Made by a program: the position numbers and the translations under genes. Source: Marivibrio sp040218065 (lineage in GTDB: Bacteria; Pseudomonadota; Alphaproteobacteria; UBA8366; Aestuariispiraceae). From it: a stretch of 64,000 bases of DNA. Positions 37,135 through 44,798 of this stretch are shown one piece after another. Each line of letters starts with the position of its first letter. The first letter of the stretch is position 1. Under the pieces are notes generated by a model. It had not been told where the DNA came from. It saw only the letters and a list, made by a program, of their open reading frames with translations, and did not search any database. The stretch covers positions 372,001-436,000 of the forward strand of contig NZ_JAVJQE010000008.1 in the NCBI RefSeq assembly GCF_040218065.1. The letters run 5' to 3'.

Positions 37135-37857
37135 ATGACGAACGACGCCGTTCAAAAGCAAGACCCCGCCTTAACGGCGCCGCCTTCGCCCTTTCGGGTC
37201 GCGCCGGGACGGGTCTGCTACCCGGAGGCGCTGGGCGCCGCGGCCTCGGACGCCGGACTGCGCAAGGCGGAGCGGACGCGCCTTCGCATTTTGGCGGGCG
37301 CCGCTGGCTTGCTCAACGATGCGGACCGGGCGCCGCTGACCATGCCCGCCGCGGCCGCAGCGGCGGGCGTCGCGCACGGCACCGTTTATCTTCACTTCGC
37401 CGACCGTCCTGCGCTGGAGGCCGCGACGGCGGAGGGGTTCGCGCACTTCCTGCGCGATCACTTGGCCCAGGTGCGCGACGGCGCGCCCGGCTCCGAACAG
37501 CGGGTGCGCGCCGCGACCCGCCGTTACGTGGATCTATTCGCGGCGAACGCGGGTCTGATGCGTTGCTTGACCCAGGCCGGAGAGCGGGACGGTCCGTTTC
37601 GGCGCGTCTTCCATGCGCTGAACCGGGATTGGAACGGCCGCGTCGCCCGCGCGATGCAGGCGCAGCGGGCCGCCGTCGGCGCGCCGATCGGCGCGCAGGA
37701 GGCGCTTTACGCCGCCTATGCGCTCGACGGCATGGTCGATGAGTTCCTGGCTCAGATTCACATCCGCCGGGATCCGGCGCTGGCGCGGTTGCGCGCCGAC
37801 CCGGAGGCGACGACCGAGCTTCTGGCGCGCCTCTGGCGGGCGGCTGCGAAGGGGTGA
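37135..37857 (+). CDS. TetR-family transcriptional regulator
   Basis: 240 residues. N-terminal helix-turn-helix: RTRLRILAGAAGLLNDAD, then MPAAAAAAGVAHGTVYLHFADRPALEAAT (recognition helix GVAHGTVYLHF). The first about 45 residues before the HTH are a proline-rich extension unusual for TetR. The start is preceded by AAGAGG. It is divergent from the PaaK-like ligase, and the palindrome between them is its likely operator, giving autorepression and control of the ligase-crotonase unit. Confidence 0.9.
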   Translation: MTNDAVQKQDPALTAPPSPFRVAPGRVCYPEALGAAASDAGLRKAERTRLRILAGAAGLLNDADRAPLTMPAAAAAAGVAHGTVYLHFADRPALEAATAEGFAHFLRDHLAQVRDGAPGSEQRVRAATRRYVDLFAANAGLMRCLTQAGERDGPFRRVFHALNRDWNGRVARAMQAQRAAVGAPIGAQEALYAAYALDGMVDEFLAQIHIRRDPALARLRADPEATTELLARLWRAAAKG

Positions 37858-37878
37858 CGATCGACCGGCGGGCGTCGC

Positions 37879-37927
37879 GATATGCGGGGGCGCGCCCTCT
37901 TGTAAATTCCTGATCTCCCCGCATATC
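37879..37927. promoter_or_regulatory. 11-bp inverted repeat upstream of the antiporter gene
   Basis: GATATGCGGGG (37,879-37,889) and its complement (37,917-37,927) are separated by 27 bases that contain TTGTAAATTCC, an AT-rich promoter-like run. It could be a hairpin in the tetR 3' end or an operator for the antiporter gene. Confidence 0.4.
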
Positions 37928-38001
37928 TCTCGATAGTGCGGCGGGGGAAGGCCGCATGTCGAACCGAAGTGCGGCGAACCGAGGCGGGGTCCGCTATTCT
38001 T

Positions 38002-38985
38002 ATGGATTTCATCTTTGTGGCGGTCGGGCTGGCGTTGTTGTTCATCGCCGGCGAAGCGACTCTACGCGGGGCGATCGGTCTGGCGAAGAAGATCGGCGTC
38101 TCGCCGGCCGTCATCGGCCTGACCGTGGTCGGGTTCGGCACCAGCGCGCCGGAGCTGGTGGTCACCGTCCAGGCGGCGCTGCTGGATCAGGCCGCGCTCG
38201 CCATCGGCAACGTCGTCGGCTCCAACATCTCGAACCTTTTGCTGATTCTCGGCGTCGGCGCGGCCGTCTGGCCGTTGACCTGCGACGCGGGCGCGGCCCG
38301 CCGCGACGCCGGCATGATGATCGGGACGGCGATCCTGCTCGTCGGCCTCGGCATGACCGGCGAAATCTTGCGCTGGCAGGGCGCTGTAATGTTGGCGGCC
38401 CTCTTCGTCCTGTTGGTCTGGTCCTACTTCCACGACAAGAAGCTGACGGCGGCCAAGAACGGCGGCGCCGAGGCCGACGTCCACGCTAAGGAGGTCGAAG
38501 AGGTCGGCGAGGTGCCGAGCAACCCCTGGGCGATCGCGGCGCTGACGCTTTTCGGCATCGGCGGGCTGGTCTTCGGCGCCGACCTGCTGGTCGACGGCGC
38601 GGTCGGCATCGCGACCGATCTTGGCGTGCCGGAAAGCATCATCGGGCTGACGCTGGTGGCGCTGGGCACCTCGCTGCCGGAACTGGCCGCCACCGTCGTC
38701 GCGGCGCTGCGTCGGCACACGGATGTCGCCATCGCCAACGTCATGGGGTCGTGCGTCTTCAACGTGCTGTCGATCCTGGGCATCACCGCGATGGTGAAGC
38801 CCCTGACCATCGCGCCGGACATCCAGGCGATCGACTTGTGGGTGATGCTGGCGGCCTCGCTCCTGGTGATGATCTTCCTGCTGCGCGGTCAACGAATCGG
38901 GCGCGTGGGCGGTTGGGTGCTGCTGATCGCCTATGTCGGCTACATCGCCAGCATGGCCGGGCGCGTGGCGCCGGCGGCCCTTTAG
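38002..38985 (+). CDS. Calcium/sodium antiporter (CaCA family)
   Basis: 327-residue inner-membrane exchanger of the YrbG type. The two alpha repeats are clear: GFGTSAPELVVTVQAAL with GNVVGSNISNLLLILG in the first half, and ALGTSLPELAATVVAALR with ANVMGSCVFNVLSILG in the second. An acidic cytoplasmic loop (about 150-180, EVEEVGEV) joins them. It moves Ca2+ against Na+ (and possibly K+). The start is placed at ATG 38,002 because the hydrophobic first helix begins there. Confidence 0.94.
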   Translation: MDFIFVAVGLALLFIAGEATLRGAIGLAKKIGVSPAVIGLTVVGFGTSAPELVVTVQAALLDQAALAIGNVVGSNISNLLLILGVGAAVWPLTCDAGAARRDAGMMIGTAILLVGLGMTGEILRWQGAVMLAALFVLLVWSYFHDKKLTAAKNGGAEADVHAKEVEEVGEVPSNPWAIAALTLFGIGGLVFGADLLVDGAVGIATDLGVPESIIGLTLVALGTSLPELAATVVAALRRHTDVAIANVMGSCVFNVLSILGITAMVKPLTIAPDIQAIDLWVMLAASLLVMIFLLRGQRIGRVGGWVLLIAYVGYIASMAGRVAPAAL

Positions 38986-39059
38986 CGCGCGGTCTCGAAA
39001 GCGTCATTGCGGGGTGCTAGTCTTCCGACTGCGCCCTCATTCCCGCCTGTCGAGCTCCC

Positions 39060-40649
39060 ATGCCCGCGATCCGAAACGTCCTCTTCGTCACCTTCGACCA
39101 GTGGCGCGCCGACTGCCTTTCGGCCGTCGGGCATCCGCAGCTGCAGACGCCGATCCTCGACGCCTTCGCCGCCGACGCGACGCTGTTCGCCAACCACTGG
39201 GCGGTGACCTGCCCGTGCGGGCCGTCGCGCGCCTCGCTCTTCACCGGAACCTACCTGCATCGCCACCGCAGTCTGCGCAACGGGACGCCGTTGGACGACC
39301 GCTTCACCAATCTGGCGCTGGAGGCGCGGCGCCTCGGCTATGATCCGGCGCTGTTCGGCTACACCGACATCTCGCCTGACCCGCGCGGCAAGGACCCGGG
39401 CGATCCGATCTTCGACAGTTACGAGGGCGTGCTGCCGGGTATGACGCGGGTCTGCCGGCTGGACGACGATTTCGGCGCCTGGTTCGCGGCGCTGAAGGCG
39501 AGGGGCTACGCCCCGCCGGCGCGCCCCTGGGACATTTTCCGCCCGACGTCCGAGGCGCTCGCCGAGGTTGAGGCGGCGGGCCGCGCCTATTGCGCCGCGC
39601 CGGCGCGCTTTCGCGCCGAGGACAGCCCCGCCGCCTTCCTCACCGACGAACTGCTGCGCTATCTGAGGGCGCAGGCCGATCGCCGCTGGTTCGCGCACAT
39701 CAGCTACATCAGCCCGCACCCGCCCTTCATCGCGCCCGCGCCCTATCACGAGCGCTACGACCCGCGCGACGCCCCGCCCCCCGTGCGCGCCAAGGCGCCC
39801 GAAGCCGAGGCGGCGGCGCACCCCTTCCTGCGCTACAAGATCGACGGGCGCGCCGGCGGGACCAACGCCGGCGTGGGCGCCTTCGTCGGCCGTCAGGTTC
39901 CCCCGTCGGAGATGGCCGATGCGGAGCTCGCCCAGCTGCGCGCGACCTATTACGGCATGATCAACGAGGTGGAGGCCTGCCTCGGGCGCATCCTCGACCA
40001 TTTGCGCGCGACCGGGGCCTATGACGAGACGCTGATCGTGCTCACCTCCGACCATGGGGAGCAGCTGGGCGACCATTGGATGCTCTCCAAGACCGGCTTC
40101 TTCGACGAGAGCTATCGCGTGCCGCTGATCGTCCGCGACCCGCGGGACGCGGCGGCGGCGGGCCGCGGCCGACGGGTCGAGGCCTTCACGGAATCGGTCG
40201 ACGTCGCGCCCACCGTGCTGCACGCGCTGGGCGCGCCGATCCCGCGCCAGATGCAGGGTCTGCCGCTTTCCAGATGGCTGTGGGGGCAGACGCCCGCGCG
40301 CTGGCGCGACGCCGCCCATGTCGAATATGACTTCGGCGATCCGATCGGCCGCGCGGCGGAGGACGCCTTCGGCCTGACGAGCGACCAATGCGGCCTCGCC
40401 TTTATCACTGACGGGCGTTTCAAATACGTCCACTTCGAAGCGCTCCGGCCGCTGCTCTACGATCTCGAGGCCGATCCGCAGCAGCGCCGAAACGTCGCCG
40501 ACGATCCCGCCTACGCCCCTGCGCTCGCCGAGATGCGCGGGCGCTTGCTCACCTGGCGCATGGCGCAGGACGAGAAGACGCTCACCCACTATCACATCGA
40601 CGGCGGTCCGAAGGAGACCGCGGACCAGCGCTTCGAGGGCCTGCTGTGA
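39060..40649 (+). CDS. Phosphonate monoester hydrolase-like enzyme (sulfatase/alkaline phosphatase superfamily)
   Basis: 529 residues. C53 in CPCGPSRASLFTG is the site of formylglycine formation in the CxPSR motif. Metal residues appear in VTFDQWRAD (start) and LTSDHGEQLGDH. Many stretches match, from memory, the Rhizobium phosphonate monoester hydrolase/phosphodiesterase rather than ordinary arylsulfatases: YDPALFGYTD, HPPFIAPAPYHERY, RATYYGMINEVE, and the WR.....LTHY tail. A neighbouring glycerophosphodiesterase supports phosphodiester substrates. Needs a formylglycine-generating enzyme, not seen in this window. Confidence 0.85.
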   Translation: MPAIRNVLFVTFDQWRADCLSAVGHPQLQTPILDAFAADATLFANHWAVTCPCGPSRASLFTGTYLHRHRSLRNGTPLDDRFTNLALEARRLGYDPALFGYTDISPDPRGKDPGDPIFDSYEGVLPGMTRVCRLDDDFGAWFAALKARGYAPPARPWDIFRPTSEALAEVEAAGRAYCAAPARFRAEDSPAAFLTDELLRYLRAQADRRWFAHISYISPHPPFIAPAPYHERYDPRDAPPPVRAKAPEAEAAAHPFLRYKIDGRAGGTNAGVGAFVGRQVPPSEMADAELAQLRATYYGMINEVEACLGRILDHLRATGAYDETLIVLTSDHGEQLGDHWMLSKTGFFDESYRVPLIVRDPRDAAAAGRGRRVEAFTESVDVAPTVLHALGAPIPRQMQGLPLSRWLWGQTPARWRDAAHVEYDFGDPIGRAAEDAFGLTSDQCGLAFITDGRFKYVHFEALRPLLYDLEADPQQRRNVADDPAYAPALAEMRGRLLTWRMAQDEKTLTHYHIDGGPKETADQRFEGLL

Positions 40650-41404
40650 GCGGACCGCCGCGCTTTCACCCTCGCCGCTTCCGTCCAAGGGCCGACGTCC
40701 CCCGCCTGATCGCCCACCGCGGCCTCAGCGCCGAAGCGCCCGAGAACACCCTTCCCGCCTTCGAGGCCGCGGCCGCCGCCGGCTTCACGTGGGTCGAGTT
40801 CGACGTGATGCTGTCGGCCGACGGCGTCGCCATGGTGATCCACGACGAAAGCCTTAAGCGCACCACCGGCGCCAAGGGCCGCGTGTCGGAGACGGCGGCC
40901 GCCGACCTCCAGCGCCTCGACGCGGGGTCCTGGTTCGGCTCTCAGTTCGTCGGCGCGCGCATCCCGACCTTGGCGGAGACGCTGGCCGCGCTCACCCGCC
41001 TCGGCCTCGGCGCCAATGTCGAGATCAAGCCGGCAAAGGGGCATGAGGAGGAGACCGGAGAAACGGTCGCCGCCCAACTCGCCGCCGACTGGCCAAAAAG
41101 CCTGCCCCCGCCGGTCGTCTCCAGCTTCTCCGAAGCCGCGCTGCGCGCGGCGCATTCGACGCACCCCGCCCACGACTACGCCCCGCTGTTCGAGCGCATC
41201 CCCGACGATTGGGCCGCCCGGATGCAGGCCGTCGGCGCGACCGCCCTCCACTGCAACGCCAAACGGCTCACGAAACGCCGCGCCGAAGAGGTGACGCAAA
41301 GCGGGGCGGCGGTGCGGTGTTATACGGTGAATGAGGCCGCCCAGAGCGCCACGCTATATTCACAGGGCGTCTCGACGCTCTTCTGCGACCGCCGCCCCGA
41401 CTAG
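40646..41404 (+). CDS. ugpQ: Glycerophosphodiester phosphodiesterase
   Basis: 252 residues, cytoplasmic (no signal peptide). Hydrolyses glycerophosphodiesters to glycerol 3-phosphate and an alcohol. GDPD motifs: LIAHRGLSAEAPENTLPAF (catalytic histidine and glutamate), EFDVMLSADGVAMVIHDESLKRTT (second histidine), and ANVEIKPAKG. It starts at a GTG that overlaps the stop of the phosphonate hydrolase gene (GTGA), so the two are translated together and likely act in one phospholipid headgroup pathway. Confidence 0.95.
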   Translation: MSGPPRFHPRRFRPRADVPRLIAHRGLSAEAPENTLPAFEAAAAAGFTWVEFDVMLSADGVAMVIHDESLKRTTGAKGRVSETAAADLQRLDAGSWFGSQFVGARIPTLAETLAALTRLGLGANVEIKPAKGHEEETGETVAAQLAADWPKSLPPPVVSSFSEAALRAAHSTHPAHDYAPLFERIPDDWAARMQAVGATALHCNAKRLTKRRAEEVTQSGAAVRCYTVNEAAQSATLYSQGVSTLFCDRRPD

Positions 41405-41487
41405 CCAAGCGTCCTCCGCGCTCCCCCAGCGTGCATTTGAGACCTTGGCGCCTCAGCATTGCGGCTTTAGGTGGTCAGATGTCTCGC

Positions 41488-41505
41488 ATAACTCAAAATT
41501 ATGCG
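41488..41505 (+). repeat. 18-bp repeat, left copy, containing the start codon of the CDP-alcohol transferase gene
   Basis: ATAACTCAAAATTATGCG. The ATG inside is the start codon at 41,501. An exact copy lies inverted at 43,049-43,066 and contains the start codon of the facing gene. This copy extends to CGCATAA...TTATGCG, giving 7-bp arms. CATAAC lies 8 bases before ATG and could be a -10 of a leaderless transcript. Confidence 0.85.
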
Positions 41506-42046
41506 AACCAGAATCCTGGCGAACGCGCTGTCTTTGAGTCGCGCGCCTCTCGGTCTGGCGTTTCTTCATTTCTATGAACCGACAACCGAAGCCGCTCCGA
41601 TCGCCGCCGCCATTTTCCTGTTAGCTTTCGCGACCGACATTGCGGACGGGCGTATCGCACGGCTCGGGGATACGTTAGGCGTCTTCGGCAGGTTATGGGA
41701 CAGCCTTGGGGACAAAGCTTTCTACATCGCGGTAATTCTGGCGCTGCTGGAACACGGCTTAATGTTCAGCGCGGTCGCATGGGGGTTACTCTATCGCGAA
41801 GTAGTGCTTTATATTACCCGCCTCATTTATATAAAGAAAATCAAATCGGTTGAAGAAACAAGATTCTTCACAAATTGGCACGGGTACTTCTTATATATAA
41901 TCATAATTTCTTCCCTCTCACAGCCCTACGCGAGCGATATCGTGCAGGAGCGCTTTTTGCTGAACACGGTGCACGTGGCATCTTTTGGCGCGCTGATCTT
42001 TGGGTGGCTTAGTATTTATGCGTATTTGAGGCTGCCGGACGACTAG
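41501..42046 (+). CDS. CDP-alcohol phosphatidyltransferase family protein
   Basis: 181-residue inner-membrane enzyme. The full family signature D-x2-DG-x2-AR-x8-G-x3-D-x3-D is intact in DIADGRIARLGDTLGVFG followed by RLWDSLGDK. About five or six membrane helices. It transfers a phosphoalcohol from a CDP-alcohol, or phosphatidyl from CDP-diacylglycerol, to an alcohol; the acceptor is unknown. There is no ribosome site; the start codon sits in the 18-bp repeat. Codon and base usage are clearly more AT-rich than the neighbours (around 41,821 about 30 percent G+C), which points to recent acquisition. Its stop overlaps that of the facing gene at CTAG. Confidence 0.85.
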   Translation: MRTRILANALSLSRAPLGLAFLHFYEPTTEAAPIAAAIFLLAFATDIADGRIARLGDTLGVFGRLWDSLGDKAFYIAVILALLEHGLMFSAVAWGLLYREVVLYITRLIYIKKIKSVEETRFFTNWHGYFLYIIIISSLSQPYASDIVQERFLLNTVHVASFGALIFGWLSIYAYLRLPDD

Positions 42047-43053
42047 GTTGCGATCCGCAGCAAGAAGGCGGCGCCGATGGAGCCCACCCGGAGCGCTTGT
42101 CCGTAGAGCTCGACTTGGCGTTTCCGGCACCCGTGCTCGGCGTAGGCGCGCATGAAATAGAGGGTCGCCGTTTCTGACAGACCTCCGCGGGCTACAGCAC
42201 GGGAGAGCCTCTGGAGGCGCCGGTCCCGCATCATGTTGATGCGATCGATTGTGAACCCTGAACTGAAGATCTGCTCCAACAGGAGCATGAGCGACGCCGC
42301 CCCAATGACCACGTAATGATGAGCGCTCGCATCGAAAGTGACCACGTGAGCTGCAATCTGGAAGAAGACCACGCTCAGTCCGATCGAATAGAAGACCTTC
42401 GCCCGGACAATCGGAAAAAAGCCCCCGAAGTCGTCAGGATGCGTCTCGTCGTAAAAGGCTCCGCCGCGTGGGCCTTGATCAGCAATTCGATAGAACATGT
42501 AGAAAGTGACGGCGCAGAAGAAGGCCGCCACAGGCAGGACCACAGCCCATGATATGAACCCATTGAGCCGGTTGGCGGCGAACCCGAGAGGGTTGGCGCT
42601 CTCGTCGAAGAATCCGTCGCCCGCCCAGACCGTCTTCGGATCGCCGAGCAGATGAACTCCAATGTTGTAGAGGCCGAATAGGAAGCCTACCAGGCAAGCG
42701 AAGTAGAGCACGAAGCGCAGCCGGGTCTGTAAAGTGAGGTGTGCCCTCAACTCCTCACGCAACCTGCGTCGCCGCACCTGGAAGCCGCTCGACCTACCAT
42801 TTAATTGAAGAACGACCTGGGCGAAGCACAGACGCGCGAGCATCAGGATCAGAACGTCCCCAAAAAGACTGCTGAAGACCCCGTAGTTTTGAAGCAGGCC
42901 TACCCCCTCAGGGATGAAGAGCGTGTTCTCATAAGTCGCGGCGGCGAACAGAAGCCCGGCCTCCATTGCCGCGACAAGCAAGCCGAGGATCGCCAAATGA
43001 AGCGGGCTGGCGTCGACAATCATCAGAATAAATCGCGCGCAGAACTTCCGCAT
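42043..43053 (-). CDS. Multi-pass membrane protein of unknown function
   Basis: 336 residues, not recognised. Hydrophobic segments at about 17-38, 58-80, 110-130, 166-188, 212-236 and 243-262 suggest five or six membrane helices. Between the second and third lies a basic stretch (GFQVRRRRLREELRAH). The C-terminal about 70 residues are polar and arginine-rich (NMMRDRRLQRLSRAVARG). It starts ATGCG inside the 18-bp repeat, without a ribosome site, and ends sharing CTAG with the CDP-alcohol transferase gene. The base composition is AT-rich compared with the neighbours, like its partner. Confidence 0.7.
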   Translation of the reverse strand: MRKFCARFILMIVDASPLHLAILGLLVAAMEAGLLFAAATYENTLFIPEGVGLLQNYGVFSSLFGDVLILMLARLCFAQVVLQLNGRSSGFQVRRRRLREELRAHLTLQTRLRFVLYFACLVGFLFGLYNIGVHLLGDPKTVWAGDGFFDESANPLGFAANRLNGFISWAVVLPVAAFFCAVTFYMFYRIADQGPRGGAFYDETHPDDFGGFFPIVRAKVFYSIGLSVVFFQIAAHVVTFDASAHHYVVIGAASLMLLLEQIFSSGFTIDRINMMRDRRLQRLSRAVARGGLSETATLYFMRAYAEHGCRKRQVELYGQALRVGSIGAAFLLRIAT

Positions 43054-43066
43054 AATTTTGAGTTAT
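43049..43066 (-). repeat. 18-bp repeat, right (inverted) copy, containing the start codon of the membrane protein gene
   Basis: Exact reverse complement of 41,488-41,505. On the minus strand GATAAC precedes the ATG by 8 bases. Upstream (43,067-43,135) is a strongly AT-rich stretch with TTGATT and TATATT runs that could hold a promoter. Confidence 0.85.
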
Positions 43067-43156
43067 CGTTTCTGTTTCATCATGCGACACAACTAATGCA
43101 ATATAAAATTTATGAAATCAACCCTATGAATGCATAAGAGCGGCGGGAGGCGCATG

Positions 43157-43187
43157 AAAAAGCCGCGCTCCGGGGAGCGCGGCTTTC
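43157..43187 (-). terminator. Rho-independent terminator of mmsA
   Basis: 12-bp stem (AAAGCCGCGCTC and complement) with a 4-base loop. On the minus strand it ends TTTTT; on the plus strand it also ends CTTTC, so it may act in both directions. It lies 28 bp after the mmsA stop. Confidence 0.9.
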
Positions 43188-43214
43188 TCGTGGCCTTGGG
43201 TTGTCGCCGAGGCG

Positions 43215-44714
43215 TCAGTCGTTCGTCGGGAAGGCCAGTTGGTAGCCGTCCTTGATGCCGGACGGCCAGCGGGAGCTGATCGTCTTCATCTTGGTGAAGA
43301 AGCGGATCGATTCCGGGCCGTGCATCTGGGTGTCGCCGAATTTCGAGCGCTTCGCGCCGCCGAAATTGTGGAAGGCCATCGGCACCGGGATCGGCACGTT
43401 GACGCCGATCATGCCGACGTCGACGCGATCCGTGAAGTTGCGCGCCGCGTCGCCGTCGCGCGTGAAGATCGCGACGCCGTTGCCGTATTCGTGGGCGTTG
43501 ATCATGTCGACCGCCTCGTCATAGCTCGACGGCGCCATGACGGAGAGGACGGGGCCGAAGATCTCGGTCTTGTAGATCTCCATGTCGGTCTTGACCTGAT
43601 CGAACAGCGTCCCGCCGACGAAATAGCCGTTCTCATAGCCCTGCAGCGTGGCGCCGCGGCCGTCGACCTTGAGGTCGGCGCCCTCGTCCACGCCGCGCTG
43701 GATCAGGCTCTCCACGCGCTCCTTCGCCTGGCGAGTGATCAGCGGGTTGATGTCGGCGCTCTCGTCGTTCCACGGGCCGAGCGTCAGGCCCTGGACCTTC
43801 GGCGTCAGCTTTTCGACCAGACGCTTGCTCGTCTCCTCGCCGACCGGCACCGCGACCGAGATCGCCATGCAGCGCTCCCCGGCGGAGCCGTAGCCGGCCC
43901 CGACCAGCGCGTCGACCGCCTGGTCCATGTCGGCGTCCGGCATGATGACCATGTGGTTCTTGGCGCCGCAGAAGGCCTGCACGCGCTTATTGTGGCGGCA
44001 GCCCTCATTGTAGATGTACTCGCCTACATGGGTCGAGCCGACGAAGCTGATCGCCGGCACGTCCGGGTGATGCAGCAGGGCGTCGACCGCCTCCTTGTCG
44101 CCGTGGATCGTGTTCCAGACGCCTTCGGGCAGACCGGCCTCCAGCCACATCTCGGCCAGCATGTTGGGGGCCGACGGGCAGCGCTCGCTCGGCTTGTTGA
44201 GGTAGGCGTTGCCGCAGGCGATCGCCATCGCGCCCATCCACAGCGGGATCATGACCGGGAAGTTGAAGGGCGTGATCCCGCCCACGACGCCCAGCGGCTC
44301 GCGGATCGAATAGAGGTCGATGCCGCCGCCGATGTTGCTGTTGAACTCGCCCTTGATCAGGTGCGGAATGCCGGCCGCGAACTCGATCACGTCGAGGCCG
44401 CGCTGGATCTCGCCCAGCGCGTCGGGCTTGGTCTTGCCGTGTTCCTTGCACAGCGCCTCGGCCAGTTCGTCGCGCCGGGCCACCATCAGTTCGCGCATCT
44501 TGAAGATCACGGCGGCGCGCTTGGGCACGGCCGTCGCGCCCCACTTCTCGGACGCGGCCTTGGCGGTCGCAACCGCCCGATCGATCTCTTCGGTCGAGGC
44601 GTAGGGCAGCTTGGCGCTGACTTCGCCCGTCGCCGGGTTGAAGACGTCGCCGAAGCGGCCGCTGTCGCCCGCGACCGGGCGGCCGCCGATGAAGTGCTTG
44701 AGAGTCTCGGTCAT
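43215..44714 (-). CDS. mmsA: CoA-acylating methylmalonate-semialdehyde dehydrogenase
   Basis: 499-residue aldehyde dehydrogenase that converts methylmalonate or malonate semialdehyde to propionyl- or acetyl-CoA with NAD and CoA, in valine, myo-inositol and beta-alanine breakdown. Features: ITPFNFPVMIPLWMGAMAIACGN, catalytic cysteine in GYGSAGERCMAIS, and KTEIFGPVLSVM. MmsA lacks the general-base glutamate of hydrolytic ALDHs; here FCGAKNHMVIMPDAD fits that. AAGGAG precedes the ATG by about 11 bases. It follows the GBBH-like dioxygenase gene on the same strand by 84 bp. Confidence 0.95.
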   Translation of the reverse strand: MTETLKHFIGGRPVAGDSGRFGDVFNPATGEVSAKLPYASTEEIDRAVATAKAASEKWGATAVPKRAAVIFKMRELMVARRDELAEALCKEHGKTKPDALGEIQRGLDVIEFAAGIPHLIKGEFNSNIGGGIDLYSIREPLGVVGGITPFNFPVMIPLWMGAMAIACGNAYLNKPSERCPSAPNMLAEMWLEAGLPEGVWNTIHGDKEAVDALLHHPDVPAISFVGSTHVGEYIYNEGCRHNKRVQAFCGAKNHMVIMPDADMDQAVDALVGAGYGSAGERCMAISVAVPVGEETSKRLVEKLTPKVQGLTLGPWNDESADINPLITRQAKERVESLIQRGVDEGADLKVDGRGATLQGYENGYFVGGTLFDQVKTDMEIYKTEIFGPVLSVMAPSSYDEAVDMINAHEYGNGVAIFTRDGDAARNFTDRVDVGMIGVNVPIPVPMAFHNFGGAKRSKFGDTQMHGPESIRFFTKMKTISSRWPSGIKDGYQLAFPTND

Positions 44715-44798
44715 GGAAACAGGCGCTCCTTCGCACGCGTTATTTTTGGAACAGGATGTCGTCAGGCGCCGCTGTTTTAGGCCGCCCGACCCGCCGCC

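Noticed and set aside
39060..40649. Plain arylsulfatase
   Set aside because: The general sulfatase motif is there, but the detailed text is closer to phosphonate monoester hydrolases, and the partner gene acts on phosphodiesters.
41485..41505. Terminator of ugpQ formed by CGCATAA and TTATGCG
   Set aside because: The stem is short and AT-rich, has no T tract, and contains a start codon; an exact copy lies at the other gene start, so it belongs to the cassette.
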